NCBI GenBank assembly: GCA_016180645.1
Contig: JACPAV010000003.1
Span: forward strand, 1 to 64,000
DNA from: Nitrospirota bacterium
Lineage (GTDB): Bacteria > JACPQY01
DNA length: 64,000 nt
Direction of reading: 5' to 3'
Position numbers and translations under genes: made by a program. The notes under the pieces are model-generated. The model did no database searches and was not told where the DNA came from. It saw only the letters and a program-made list of their open reading frames with translations. Below, one piece after another: positions 54,496 through 62,852 of this stretch (position 1 is its first letter; every line of letters starts with the position of its first letter).

Positions 54496-55520
54496 CCCGC
54501 CGCGGATTCCACTCCAGGCCGGCTTCCTTGAGAAGGGAGCCGGCGGCGTCTCAGGAGGACATCGGTCAGCCAAATGAGACCGCTGCCCAAGCCGTTGGCT
54601 CCGAAGTACGTGATCCCGTGGAAGGCTGTGATGAACGCAAGCGCTTCCACACGATCCACCCCGTACACGTGAACGAGAAACGCCGTGCCGATCACGTGGT
54701 AGCCCCCGGCCGAGGCCGGAGTGGGGACTAGCGTGCTCAGGCCCGAAACGGCGAAGATGAGAAACGCGCCACGAGCTCCGATCCGCTCCAGCAGGCCGAA
54801 GGCATCGAGGCCCAGGGTAAACGTGGCCATGTAGAGGCCCCACAGGGGAATCGTCCAGAGCGTCGTTATGACCCAGCTCCGGGCGGAACGCATGAAACTC
54901 AGTCCGTCCGTAAACGAGTGGAGCAGGGAGAAAAGCCGACGGCGCCAGCCGGCAGGATGTTTTTCCGCCGCACCGGCCAGGGCTTTCATCAACCTCTCTG
55001 AGCGAATCGCGGTGATCAGACCGAGCATGACTCCAAACCCCGCGAAGGCCACCCAGCGCCCGTAAACAAGCCAGTGACCGAGGTAATCCAACGGCCCTTC
55101 CGGCATGATGACCAGAGCCACCATGATGACCAGGCCCAACACCACGACATCCAAAAGTCGCTCCGCGCCGATGGTCGCCGTGGCCGTGGCCAGCGGTATT
55201 TTCTGAGTCCGATTCAGGTAGAGCAGCCGTACGATCTCCCCCCCTCTCGGGAGCACGTTGTTCACCGCGTACCCGGCGCAGACCGCGGCGAACGAAGAGA
55301 AACGGCTCACGGGACGGCGGACCATGACAATCCAGCGCGCTCCACGAACGTAGTTGCTCACCAGAAGGGCGAGACACGCCAGCAGGAGTTCGATCTTGTT
55401 GGCCCGTTCGAGAAGAGGCGGGATCTGGCGCAGAGCTTCCACGCCTTTTCCTCGAAAAGCCCAATAGAGGAGTCCCGCGGTGAGCAGCAGCCCGATCAGG
55501 GTCTGGAGCACGCGTTTCAC
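54486..55520 (-). CDS. Flippase-like membrane protein (LPG synthase TM domain, UPF0104)
   Basis: 344 residues and about eight membrane helices. The conserved opening (LLYWAFRGKGVEALRQ) and the later SNYVRGARW and GYAVNNVLPRGGEIVRLLYL motifs define the lysylphosphatidylglycerol-synthase-type membrane domain without its catalytic C-terminal half. Such proteins are proposed lipid or polyprenol flippases. Encoded 4 bases after the metallophosphoesterase, so the two may handle the same lipid. Confidence 0.88.
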   Translation of the reverse strand: MKRVLQTLIGLLLTAGLLYWAFRGKGVEALRQIPPLLERANKIELLLACLALLVSNYVRGARWIVMVRRPVSRFSSFAAVCAGYAVNNVLPRGGEIVRLLYLNRTQKIPLATATATIGAERLLDVVVLGLVIMVALVIMPEGPLDYLGHWLVYGRWVAFAGFGVMLGLITAIRSERLMKALAGAAEKHPAGWRRRLFSLLHSFTDGLSFMRSARSWVITTLWTIPLWGLYMATFTLGLDAFGLLERIGARGAFLIFAVSGLSTLVPTPASAGGYHVIGTAFLVHVYGVDRVEALAFITAFHGITYFGANGLGSGLIWLTDVLLRRRRLPSQGSRPGVESAAGQG

Positions 55521-55524
55521 AATG

Positions 55525-57012
55525 TCAATCCTCCTCCAGAAGGACGGCAGGCTTGGGCCGTTCCACTTCGGGACTCCACGACATCAGATCGGCCCGTCCA
55601 TCCAGGATCTCAAGATAAGTAAACTGAATCCGTTCCCGGGGTTCGATACGAAACGCCGTGAAGGTGGTGATCCACGTTCCCGTATTGAAATGCCAGCCGG
55701 ACGCCTCCGGGATCGGGCAGATGTCCTCACTGTGCGTATGTCCGAACACGACGAAGCGGACTCCCGCGAGTCTCGCAATTTCGGCCGCAGCCTGGCGATA
55801 AGGGGACTTCGGTTCGCGCTTCATGGTCCGGTAGAGCCAAAAGACCAGACCGGACAGCAGCAGGGTCACCAACAGAATGTTCGTGAGCACAAACAGGGAC
55901 GATCGAGCCCATCCACTTTCAAGATTGGACCATAGGACGGACTGCGCCAGAAACCACAGCCAGAGAGTCAGCGCCGTCCCTCCCAGCGCGGAAGCCAGGC
56001 CCAGTACAACGCGTTTGAAAATCCGCTCGACGATGAGGGAAACGTGCCCGCCCGGCTCTTTCATGGATTCGATGCGTTCCAGGTTCGCGCCCAGACCCGA
56101 CTCCTCCGCCAGATTCTTCAGTTCCCCCCGATGCCGCTCGGCCACCCGTTTCTCCCAATCCTGGTGACCCTGCACACACGGCTTGGCCATCTTGAAAAAG
56201 AGCGGGCCGTACCAGAACGCCGCGCGCAGAATCGCCGAAGGGCGATTGACCAGCAGCCACAAGAAGTATTGCGCATTCGACCTCCGTCCCGGAACGACGA
56301 AGGTGACCTGACCAAACCGGTTGTAGAGGTATCTTTGGAAATAGGAGCCGAAGGGCAGGTCGATTTCGTCCGGGTAGCATCCGCACGGGGTCGAGGGGAG
56401 CTCCGGCTTGATGAGGTAGTCGAAGGCGTTATACGTATCATACTGGTGGCCGTGTTCCACCCAAAGCAAACCCGGCACGTGAAAGAACCAGGAACGGAAG
56501 CAAAGGCGATTCAGAGCATCGCTGTTCGCGCCAAGGTGAAAACTCACGGCCCCGCGGATCTTGTTTCTCAGCGGCTCAATCTGAAGCTCGTGATCATGAT
56601 TGCCCGGGAGAATGATGACCTGTTGGCCCGCGTCGAGCAGTTCGGCAAGCCCTTTGAAAAATACCGCGTGACCCCGCACCACGGCGTCCATTTTCGCCTC
56701 AAGCTCCTCAAGGACCGTCGCATACCCCAACCGGGATACTCCTCCCCTGGCGCCTTTCAACCGGAACCGCTCGCGGTGCTGCTCATCCACCCGGTCGATC
56801 CGAAGAAGGTCCACGAAGTCGCCGTTGATGATCAGCTTCACCGTTCGCTTTCGTTCGCGCGCCTTCCGGATGAGGAACCGGCAGAAGAGAAGAAACTCCT
56901 GGTCAAAGAAAAAGTTTTCAAGATGGAAGTATCTTCCGCTGGAAGGGTTCCGGCCCGGTCCGAGGTGAAGATCGCTGACAATGATGTAATCTTCGGCGGA
57001 ATCCGGTTTCAT
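55525..57012 (-). CDS. Calcineurin-like metallophosphoesterase with inserted membrane hairpin
   Basis: 495 residues. Metal motifs in order: SDLHLG, NGDFVD, LPGNHDHE, EHGHQYD and, after a break, FGHTHSEDI, all intact. Two membrane helices (about 340-400, before the final motif) interrupt the domain, so it is membrane-held with the active site on the cytoplasmic side. It resembles UDP-diacylglucosamine-type lipid phosphoesterases only in general fold. Start at MKPDSAEDY just before the first motif, ATG 57030 being the alternative. Confidence 0.85.
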   Translation of the reverse strand: MKPDSAEDYIIVSDLHLGPGRNPSSGRYFHLENFFFDQEFLLFCRFLIRKARERKRTVKLIINGDFVDLLRIDRVDEQHRERFRLKGARGGVSRLGYATVLEELEAKMDAVVRGHAVFFKGLAELLDAGQQVIILPGNHDHELQIEPLRNKIRGAVSFHLGANSDALNRLCFRSWFFHVPGLLWVEHGHQYDTYNAFDYLIKPELPSTPCGCYPDEIDLPFGSYFQRYLYNRFGQVTFVVPGRRSNAQYFLWLLVNRPSAILRAAFWYGPLFFKMAKPCVQGHQDWEKRVAERHRGELKNLAEESGLGANLERIESMKEPGGHVSLIVERIFKRVVLGLASALGGTALTLWLWFLAQSVLWSNLESGWARSSLFVLTNILLVTLLLSGLVFWLYRTMKREPKSPYRQAAAEIARLAGVRFVVFGHTHSEDICPIPEASGWHFNTGTWITTFTAFRIEPRERIQFTYLEILDGRADLMSWSPEVERPKPAVLLEED

Positions 57013-57146
57013 GGCACCCCATGGTAGCACACAGGGGAAGGGCCAACAGCAACATCCGAGAGCGTTCCTGTTCCCGTTTCAAGAAGATCGGGGGCGTCTC
57101 ACTCAACCCTTGACAAATTCCCACTGGCTGCGGTAGCGTGGCGGGC

Positions 57147-57366
57147 GTTACGGTGCGAGTCTCCCGCGCGAACGTGCGGGAGTGAAAAAAGGGAACTCCG
57201 TTGAATGCGGAGGCGGTCCCGCCGCTGTAACCCCGCCCCTTGCCGAAAGGCAAGGGACAAACGCTTGGTCGCTCCGCCGAAAGGCGAAGCCAAAGCCACT
57301 GGCCGGAAATCGGTTCGGGAAGGCACGACCAAGCGGCGGGGGAGCCAGAAAACCTGCTCGCACCAA
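57147..57366 (+). ncRNA. Cobalamin riboswitch aptamer
   Basis: The closing stem pairs GGTGCGAG (57152-57159) with CTCGCACC (57357-57364). Inside are the conserved core GGAACTCC...GCGGAGGCGGTCCCGCCGCTGTAACC (about 57190-57232), the GCCACTGG segment (57294-57301) and the B12 box AGCCAGAAAACCTGC (57343-57357). Together they make a class I adenosylcobalamin-type aptamer. It lies before btuB and should switch the transport and salvage operon off when cobalamin is plentiful. Confidence 0.95.
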
Positions 57367-57473
57367 GGCCCGGACTTTGCCGGGTTACGACCCGAAGAAC
57401 GGGTCGAGAACGGGAAAAACGCCGCGATCCTCGCGGAAAGGGATAAGGCGTGATGAAGAAGCTGGGTGCAATC

Positions 57474-57506
57474 CCCGTTCCGAGCAATCGGAACGGGATT
57501 TTTTTT
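57474..57506 (+). terminator. Rho-independent terminator of the riboswitch
   Basis: A perfect 10-bp stem (CCCGTTCCGA with TCGGAACGGG), a GCAA tetraloop and eight Ts (57499-57506). It ends before the receptor start, so it is the expression platform. About 105 bases separate it from the aptamer; two small hairpins there (57387-57405 and 57420-57436) may help in antitermination. Confidence 0.9.
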
Positions 57507-57521
57507 GTCCGGAAAAAAGCC

Positions 57522-59516
57522 ATGGCCGGGATCATGGCCGTTTTCCTGTGGCCGATCGCCCATTCGGCAGGCGCGGATACCCCTTCCACCGCCGACTCCC
57601 CCCCCCCGATCATGGAGGAGGTGGTCGTCACCGGCCGCCGCGTCGTCGACCCCACGGCCCAATCCACCTTGATTCTGACGGAGCGGTATGCGGACCGGCC
57701 CGTCACGCTCCCGGAAATTCTCCAATCGGTCGCGGGGGTGAAAATCAGCCGCTTCGGCGGCCTCGGCAGCTTCGCCACCATTTCGATCCGCGGCTCCACG
57801 GCGGACCAGGTCCGGTTCTACCTGGACGGCGTTCCCCTGAACACGGTTCAGGGCGGCGGGCTCGACCTCTCGACGATCCCTCTCGACCTCATCGAGAGCA
57901 TCGAGGTCTTCCGCGGACAGACTCCTGCCGAGTTCGGTCAGGCCGGAATCGGCGGGATCGTGGACATCCACACGCGTCGGCCCGACGGAACTTTCCTCAC
58001 CCGCATCAAGACCGGCGGCGGGTCTTTCGACTCGCTCCTGGGTTCCGCCGTCCACTCGGGGCACACATCGGGATTCCGGTACCTCCTCGGCACGGACGTC
58101 CAGCAAACACAGGGGGACTTTCCCTATCTCGACGACAACGGAACTCCTTTCAATCAGGATGACGACGATCGGGTGACGCGATCGAACAACGAATCGTTGG
58201 CGTGGGGCGCCGCCGGCCGCGCGGAGTACGAGCTGGGCGCGAACGACGCCATCGAAATGGCGATTCACACGCACACAAAAGATCAGGGCGTGCCCGGCCT
58301 TGGAAACTTTCGCAGTCGCACCGCCACCCTTGAAACGGCGCGCCAATCGGCCACCCTCGCCTGGCGCCGAATGCGAAGCGGGCCGGAATCCGTGGAAGCA
58401 AGGGTCTCCGGCTTCGTCACCCTCCAGCGACAATCCTTCAAAGACACCGCGGGCGAAATCGGCGTCGCCAGTCAGGATAACCGTGATCGCACGCTGGGCT
58501 GGGGAGCGAACGGGCGCGCGGCCATGCCGATCGGCGAGCGTCAACGATGGACGGCCTTCGCGGAGGTTCGGCAGGAAGCGTTCACCCCCAGAGACGCCCT
58601 CTTCCCCAATCCGCTGACCGCGGGCCGACGGGACACGATGGTGGTGACGCTACAGGACGAGGTGGAGATTTTCCCTCCGCGGTTGCTGATCGTTCCTTCC
58701 GGCCGATTTGAATACGCGCTGAACCGGGCCTGGCTCGTCGCGCCACAAACGTCAGACCGCGTCTCCGCAACGGAGCGCCGCACGCTGGCCAACCCGACCG
58801 GCAGGCTCGGCGCTCGTTACAAGATCCGCCACGATCTTACGGCCTCGGCCAATGTCGGCACCGCCTATCGAATTCCCGACTTCACCGAGTTGTACGGCGA
58901 CCGCGGATTCATCCAGGGCAATCCCGATCTCAAGCCGGAATCGGGACTGAATGCCGATGCGGGTCTCCTCCACGAAGTGCCGCGCGCGGGCGTGATGGAT
59001 TCCCTCCGGACGGGTATCGTGCTCTTCGGCAGCCGGGTGACGAACCTGATCCAGTTCGTCCAAAACTCGCAGCAGACGGCCGTGGCCGAGAATTTCAACC
59101 GCGTGCGGGTTTTGGGACTCGAGGCCCAACTCGATGCCTCCCTGCTCCGGCACGCGGAAGTGTCCACCACCTACACGCACCAGAGGACAACGGACGTCAG
59201 CCCTTCGGCCACCCACCGCGGGCGGACGGTCCCCGGCCGGCCTTTCAATGAAGTCACGGCACGAAGCGGCATCTTCAACGCCTGGGGAAAAGTCTTCTAC
59301 GAATTCGAATTCACCGAGGGCAACTTTCTGGACCGATCCAATTTCCTCCTCGTGCCCGCGCGATTGATCCATAATACGGGCGTCACCTTCAAATTCCTCA
59401 AGCGATTCTCGGCCACCGCCGAGGCGAAAAACATCACGGCGAATCAGCTCGTCGATTACAACGGATTCCCGTTGCCGGGGCGCTCCTACTTCGGATCGCT
59501 CACGGCTACCTTCTAG
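57522..59516 (+). CDS. btuB: TonB-dependent vitamin B12 receptor
   Basis: 664 residues with signal peptide, TonB box-like IMEEVVVTG, plug domain (ISIRGSTADQVRFYLDGVPLNT, IEVFRGQTP) and barrel. Start chosen at ATG 57522, after the riboswitch terminator; the longer ORF starts inside the terminator. Position behind a cobalamin riboswitch and before btuF and cob genes identifies the substrate as cobalamin or cobinamide. It carries the vitamin across the outer membrane with TonB energy. Confidence 0.93.
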   Translation: MAGIMAVFLWPIAHSAGADTPSTADSPPPIMEEVVVTGRRVVDPTAQSTLILTERYADRPVTLPEILQSVAGVKISRFGGLGSFATISIRGSTADQVRFYLDGVPLNTVQGGGLDLSTIPLDLIESIEVFRGQTPAEFGQAGIGGIVDIHTRRPDGTFLTRIKTGGGSFDSLLGSAVHSGHTSGFRYLLGTDVQQTQGDFPYLDDNGTPFNQDDDDRVTRSNNESLAWGAAGRAEYELGANDAIEMAIHTHTKDQGVPGLGNFRSRTATLETARQSATLAWRRMRSGPESVEARVSGFVTLQRQSFKDTAGEIGVASQDNRDRTLGWGANGRAAMPIGERQRWTAFAEVRQEAFTPRDALFPNPLTAGRRDTMVVTLQDEVEIFPPRLLIVPSGRFEYALNRAWLVAPQTSDRVSATERRTLANPTGRLGARYKIRHDLTASANVGTAYRIPDFTELYGDRGFIQGNPDLKPESGLNADAGLLHEVPRAGVMDSLRTGIVLFGSRVTNLIQFVQNSQQTAVAENFNRVRVLGLEAQLDASLLRHAEVSTTYTHQRTTDVSPSATHRGRTVPGRPFNEVTARSGIFNAWGKVFYEFEFTEGNFLDRSNFLLVPARLIHNTGVTFKFLKRFSATAEAKNITANQLVDYNGFPLPGRSYFGSLTATF

Positions 59517-59525
59517 TTCAACGGC

Positions 59526-60410
59526 ATGATCACCCCGAACCTCATCTCGGTCGCCGCGATTCTCGCGACGCTTGCCTCGGGCCTCCGCGCGGAGTCAACC
59601 CAGCCGGCGTGTCACCGGATCGTTTCCCTGGCCCCAAGCGTAACCGAAATCCTTTTCGCGCTGGGGTTGGGTGAGAGCGTCGTCGGGGTAACCCGGTTCT
59701 GCGCCTTCCCTCCGGAGGCCGCCCGGAAGGACAAAGTCGGAGGATATGTCGATACCAACTATGAGGCGATAGCCGCCCTCGATCCGGACCTTGTCGTGCT
59801 CCTGCCGGAGCAGGCCGAACAGGAACGAATCCTCATGAATCTCGGCATTCGAACGCTGGGGGTCGATCACCGGAATGCCGCGGGAATTCTGAATTCCATC
59901 GCCACGATCGGGACGACGTGCGGGAAAGGCGTGGAGGCGGAGGCCCTCGTCGCTGATCTGCGGCGGCGGGTGGACGGAATCAGAGACCGCGTGCGGAAGG
60001 CCCCGCGCCCCACGGTCCTCATCTCCCTCGGCCCGAATGCGGGAGGCGGGGTGCTCCAGGACGGCATACGCACGTTCGCCCGCGGAGGATTGTTCGACGA
60101 ATTGCTGACCCTCGCCGGTGGGAGGAATGCCTACGGCGGACTTTCGCCTGAGTATCCCGTTCTCTCCGCCGAAGGCATCCTTCAATTGAACCCGCAGGTC
60201 ATCATCGAGTTGGTTCCCGACCTCGAGAGGATGGGATGGCGCAAGGAATCGCTGTTGGAGCGGTGGAAACCCCTGCAAGCCGTGGATGCCGTCAAGAACG
60301 GCCGAATCTACATTTTCAGCCAGGATTACGTAAACGTTCCGAGCACTCGATTCGTGCTGCTCCTGGAAGCGCTGGCCCGGGCGATCCATCCTGAACTGAA
60401 GTGGAATTGA
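59526..60410 (+). CDS. btuF: Cobalamin ABC transporter substrate-binding protein
   Basis: 294 residues with a signal peptide. The class III binding-protein fold begins RIVSLAPSVTEILFALGLGE and includes DLVVLLPEQAEQ and the C-terminal RIYIFSQDYVNVPSTR. It starts 9 bases after btuB. It binds cobalamin in the periplasm for BtuCD, which is not in the window. Its stop overlaps the cobU ATG (TGATG). Confidence 0.9.
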   Translation: MITPNLISVAAILATLASGLRAESTQPACHRIVSLAPSVTEILFALGLGESVVGVTRFCAFPPEAARKDKVGGYVDTNYEAIAALDPDLVVLLPEQAEQERILMNLGIRTLGVDHRNAAGILNSIATIGTTCGKGVEAEALVADLRRRVDGIRDRVRKAPRPTVLISLGPNAGGGVLQDGIRTFARGGLFDELLTLAGGRNAYGGLSPEYPVLSAEGILQLNPQVIIELVPDLERMGWRKESLLERWKPLQAVDAVKNGRIYIFSQDYVNVPSTRFVLLLEALARAIHPELKWN

Positions 60411-60952
60411 TGGGCATGGGCAAAATAGTGCTGATCACGGGTGGAGCGAGGAGCGGGAAGAGCGACTACGCGCTCGAACTGGCCGACGCCTACAAAATGA
60501 AAGCCTTCATCGCGACCGCCGAACCGGTGGACGAGGAGATGCGCCGGCGCATCGAAACTCATCGACGGGAGCGTGACTCATCTTTTCTCACGATCGAGGA
60601 ACCCATCCGGATTGCGAAGGCGCTGCTCGACCTCCCGAAAGAGATCGAAGTGAGCGTCATCGACTGCCTCACCGTCTGGCTCGGAAACCTCATGCACAGA
60701 TTCGGAGAAGAAGTCGGCGATCATGCTGAGATCATTTCGTTTCAGAGGGCGATTCGGAAGCCACGCCACGACCTCATCATCGTCACCAACGAAGTGGGCA
60801 TGGGCATCGTGCCCCCAAACGCCGCCGCGAGACAATTTCGGGACCTTGCGGGAAGACTGAACCGGCAGGTGGCGGACATGGCCGGTCGGGTCATTCTGAT
60901 GGTTTGCGGCATGCCGATTACCGTGAAGGAGCAACCTCGTGGATCGTCTTAG
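60410..60952 (+). CDS. cobU: Adenosylcobinamide kinase / guanylyltransferase
   Basis: 180 residues, the usual CobU length. P-loop GGARSGKS (near residue 10), the guanylylated-His region RIETHRRERD and VIDCLTVWLGNL are typical. It phosphorylates adenosylcobinamide and attaches GMP from GTP. Start at ATG 60410 overlaps the btuF stop; ATG 60416 is an alternative. Overlaps cobT by 14 bases. Confidence 0.95.
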   Translation: MGMGKIVLITGGARSGKSDYALELADAYKMKAFIATAEPVDEEMRRRIETHRRERDSSFLTIEEPIRIAKALLDLPKEIEVSVIDCLTVWLGNLMHRFGEEVGDHAEIISFQRAIRKPRHDLIIVTNEVGMGIVPPNAAARQFRDLAGRLNRQVADMAGRVILMVCGMPITVKEQPRGSS

Positions 60953-62000
60953 CGAAATCTTCGATTCCATCGCGCCGGTCGACCATCGTATGGACGCCGA
61001 CGTTCGATCCCGACTGGACAACCTGACGAAACCGAAAGACAGCCTGGGGCGTTTGGAGGATATCGTCGTTCAGTTCTGCTCGGTACGGGGCACGCTTGAA
61101 CCCCACATCGAGAAGAAGACGATCTTCACGTTTGCCGGCGACCATGGCGTCGCCGAGGAAGGAGTCTCCGCCTATCCGAAAGCGGTGACGCCGCAGATGG
61201 TCAGGAACATGCTGGCGGGCGGCGCGGCGGTCAACGTGCTCGCGCGGCACGTCGGGGCGGAGGTCCGCGTCGTGGATATCGGTGTGGACGATCCGCTGGA
61301 GAATGCGCCCGGTCTCGTTCGCCGGAAGGTCAGAATGGGAACGAGCAACATTGCGCGGGGACCGGCCATGACCGTTGATGAAGCGCTTCGCGCGATTCAC
61401 GTGGGCATCGAGCTCGCCCGGGAGGCTCAGAAGGACGGGGCAGCGCTTCTCGGCGTGGGCGATATGGGCATCGCCAATACAACGCCATCGGCGGCTCTCT
61501 ACGCCGCCCTGCTCCCGGCGCCCGTGGAAGAAGTGACGGGCCGCGGAACGGGAATCGATGACAACGCCCTGTCTCGCAAGGTGAACGTCATCAAGCGCGC
61601 GTTGACCGTGAACCGTGACAGTCTGTCCGATGCTCTCAACGCACTCGCCGCGGTCGGTGGATTTGAAATAGCCGGGATCACCGGCGTCATCCTGGGAGCG
61701 GCCTCCTGCCGCATTCCCGTCGTCGTGGACGGTTTCATCTCGTCCGCCGGAGCACTCGTAGCTTGCAGGATGTGCGATCGTCTCAAGGACTATCTCTTTT
61801 TCAGCCATTGCTCGCAGGAATCCGGGCACAAGGCCTTTTTCCGGCGGTTCGGCGTCGAGCCGCTTCTGGACTTGGGAATGCGTCTGGGCGAGGGAACGGG
61901 AGCGGCGTTGGCCGTTTCTCTCATCGAAGCAGCCGTGAAGATCTACAACGAGATGGCCACCTTCGGATCGGCGGGCGTTTCGGGAAGGAGCACGACTTGA
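60939..62000 (+). CDS. cobT: Nicotinate-nucleotide-dimethylbenzimidazole phosphoribosyltransferase
   Basis: 353 residues, full family length. It activates dimethylbenzimidazole to alpha-ribazole phosphate for the lower ligand. Visible: KPKDSLGRLEDI, the FAGDHGV active-site loop, LGVGDMGIANTT and GMRLGEGTGAAL with the catalytic Glu. Start is GTG at 60939 with AAGGAG 7 bases upstream, inside the end of cobU. Confidence 0.95.
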   Translation: MDRLSEIFDSIAPVDHRMDADVRSRLDNLTKPKDSLGRLEDIVVQFCSVRGTLEPHIEKKTIFTFAGDHGVAEEGVSAYPKAVTPQMVRNMLAGGAAVNVLARHVGAEVRVVDIGVDDPLENAPGLVRRKVRMGTSNIARGPAMTVDEALRAIHVGIELAREAQKDGAALLGVGDMGIANTTPSAALYAALLPAPVEEVTGRGTGIDDNALSRKVNVIKRALTVNRDSLSDALNALAAVGGFEIAGITGVILGAASCRIPVVVDGFISSAGALVACRMCDRLKDYLFFSHCSQESGHKAFFRRFGVEPLLDLGMRLGEGTGAALAVSLIEAAVKIYNEMATFGSAGVSGRSTT

Positions 62001-62809
62001 TCGCGGATCATTCCGCAACACGCCGGAACCCGTTCGGAGGCCTTGTGACGGCCATTCGCACGCTGACCATCCTTCCATCCCCCGGCGCGGATGCCGTGAA
62101 ACTCTCGGATGCGCTCCCCTGGTTTCCCATCGTGGGCTTGGCGTTGGGAATGCTGCTCTACGCCGGGATCCGGATGCTCGATTTCATGGCGGGCGACCGC
62201 TGGCCGGAAGGCATCGCCGCGGCAACGATCGTGGCCGGAACGATATTGACCGGCGGCCTGCACCTGGACGGCCTGGCGGATTGGGCCGACAGCCTCGGCG
62301 GCGGGGGCAACCGTCAAAGAATGCTGGACATCATGAAGGACTCGCGGACGGGAGCGTTCGGTGTCATCGCCGTGGTGAGCGTCATCCTGCTGAAATGGAT
62401 CGCGCTCTCCCGGCTGATTTCGTTGCACCTCGCCATTTGGATGGTCGCCGCCTACGTTGTATCGAGGTGCATGCAGGCGGATCTCGCGGGCCGCTTGCCC
62501 TACGCGCGGATCGACGGAACGGCCGCCCCGTTCATCCACCCGGCCGGCATGGCTCGCCGCGCCGTCATTCTTGGCTCCGGCCTGTCGATCATGCTCCTCC
62601 TCTGCGGATTTGCCGGAGGCGCGATTTTTCTGGTCGGTGGGCTGGCAGCGTGGCTGTTCGGACGATGGTGCCTGCTCCGCCTTGCCGGGGTCACCGGGGA
62701 CCTCCTCGGAGCGTGCAGCGAATGGACCGAAGTTTTGACCCTCTTCCTCTGCGCCTTCGCGGGCGAAAAAATCATCCCTTGGAGTCGATCACTCTGGTCG
62801 CTCCCATAA
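61997..62809 (+). CDS. cobS: Adenosylcobinamide-GDP ribazoletransferase (cobalamin synthase)
   Basis: 270 residues and several membrane helices. The catalytic motif GGLHLDGLADWADS is clear, and KDSRTGAFG follows. It joins adenosylcobinamide-GDP and alpha-ribazole in the inner membrane, the last nucleotide-loop step. The start is TTG at 61997, overlapping the cobT stop (TTGA) with AAGGAG 7 bases before; the longer ORF runs inside cobT. It closes the btuBF-cobUTS operon. Confidence 0.93.
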   Translation: MIADHSATRRNPFGGLVTAIRTLTILPSPGADAVKLSDALPWFPIVGLALGMLLYAGIRMLDFMAGDRWPEGIAAATIVAGTILTGGLHLDGLADWADSLGGGGNRQRMLDIMKDSRTGAFGVIAVVSVILLKWIALSRLISLHLAIWMVAAYVVSRCMQADLAGRLPYARIDGTAAPFIHPAGMARRAVILGSGLSIMLLLCGFAGGAIFLVGGLAAWLFGRWCLLRLAGVTGDLLGACSEWTEVLTLFLCAFAGEKIIPWSRSLWSLP

Positions 62810-62852
62810 GTAAAACCGTAAAGATTCATATGCTACGAAAGGAGAATCAAAC

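Noticed and set aside
57450-57521. Longer btuB start upstream
   Set aside because: It would place the start codon upstream of the riboswitch terminator hairpin and add a non-signal-like N-terminus.
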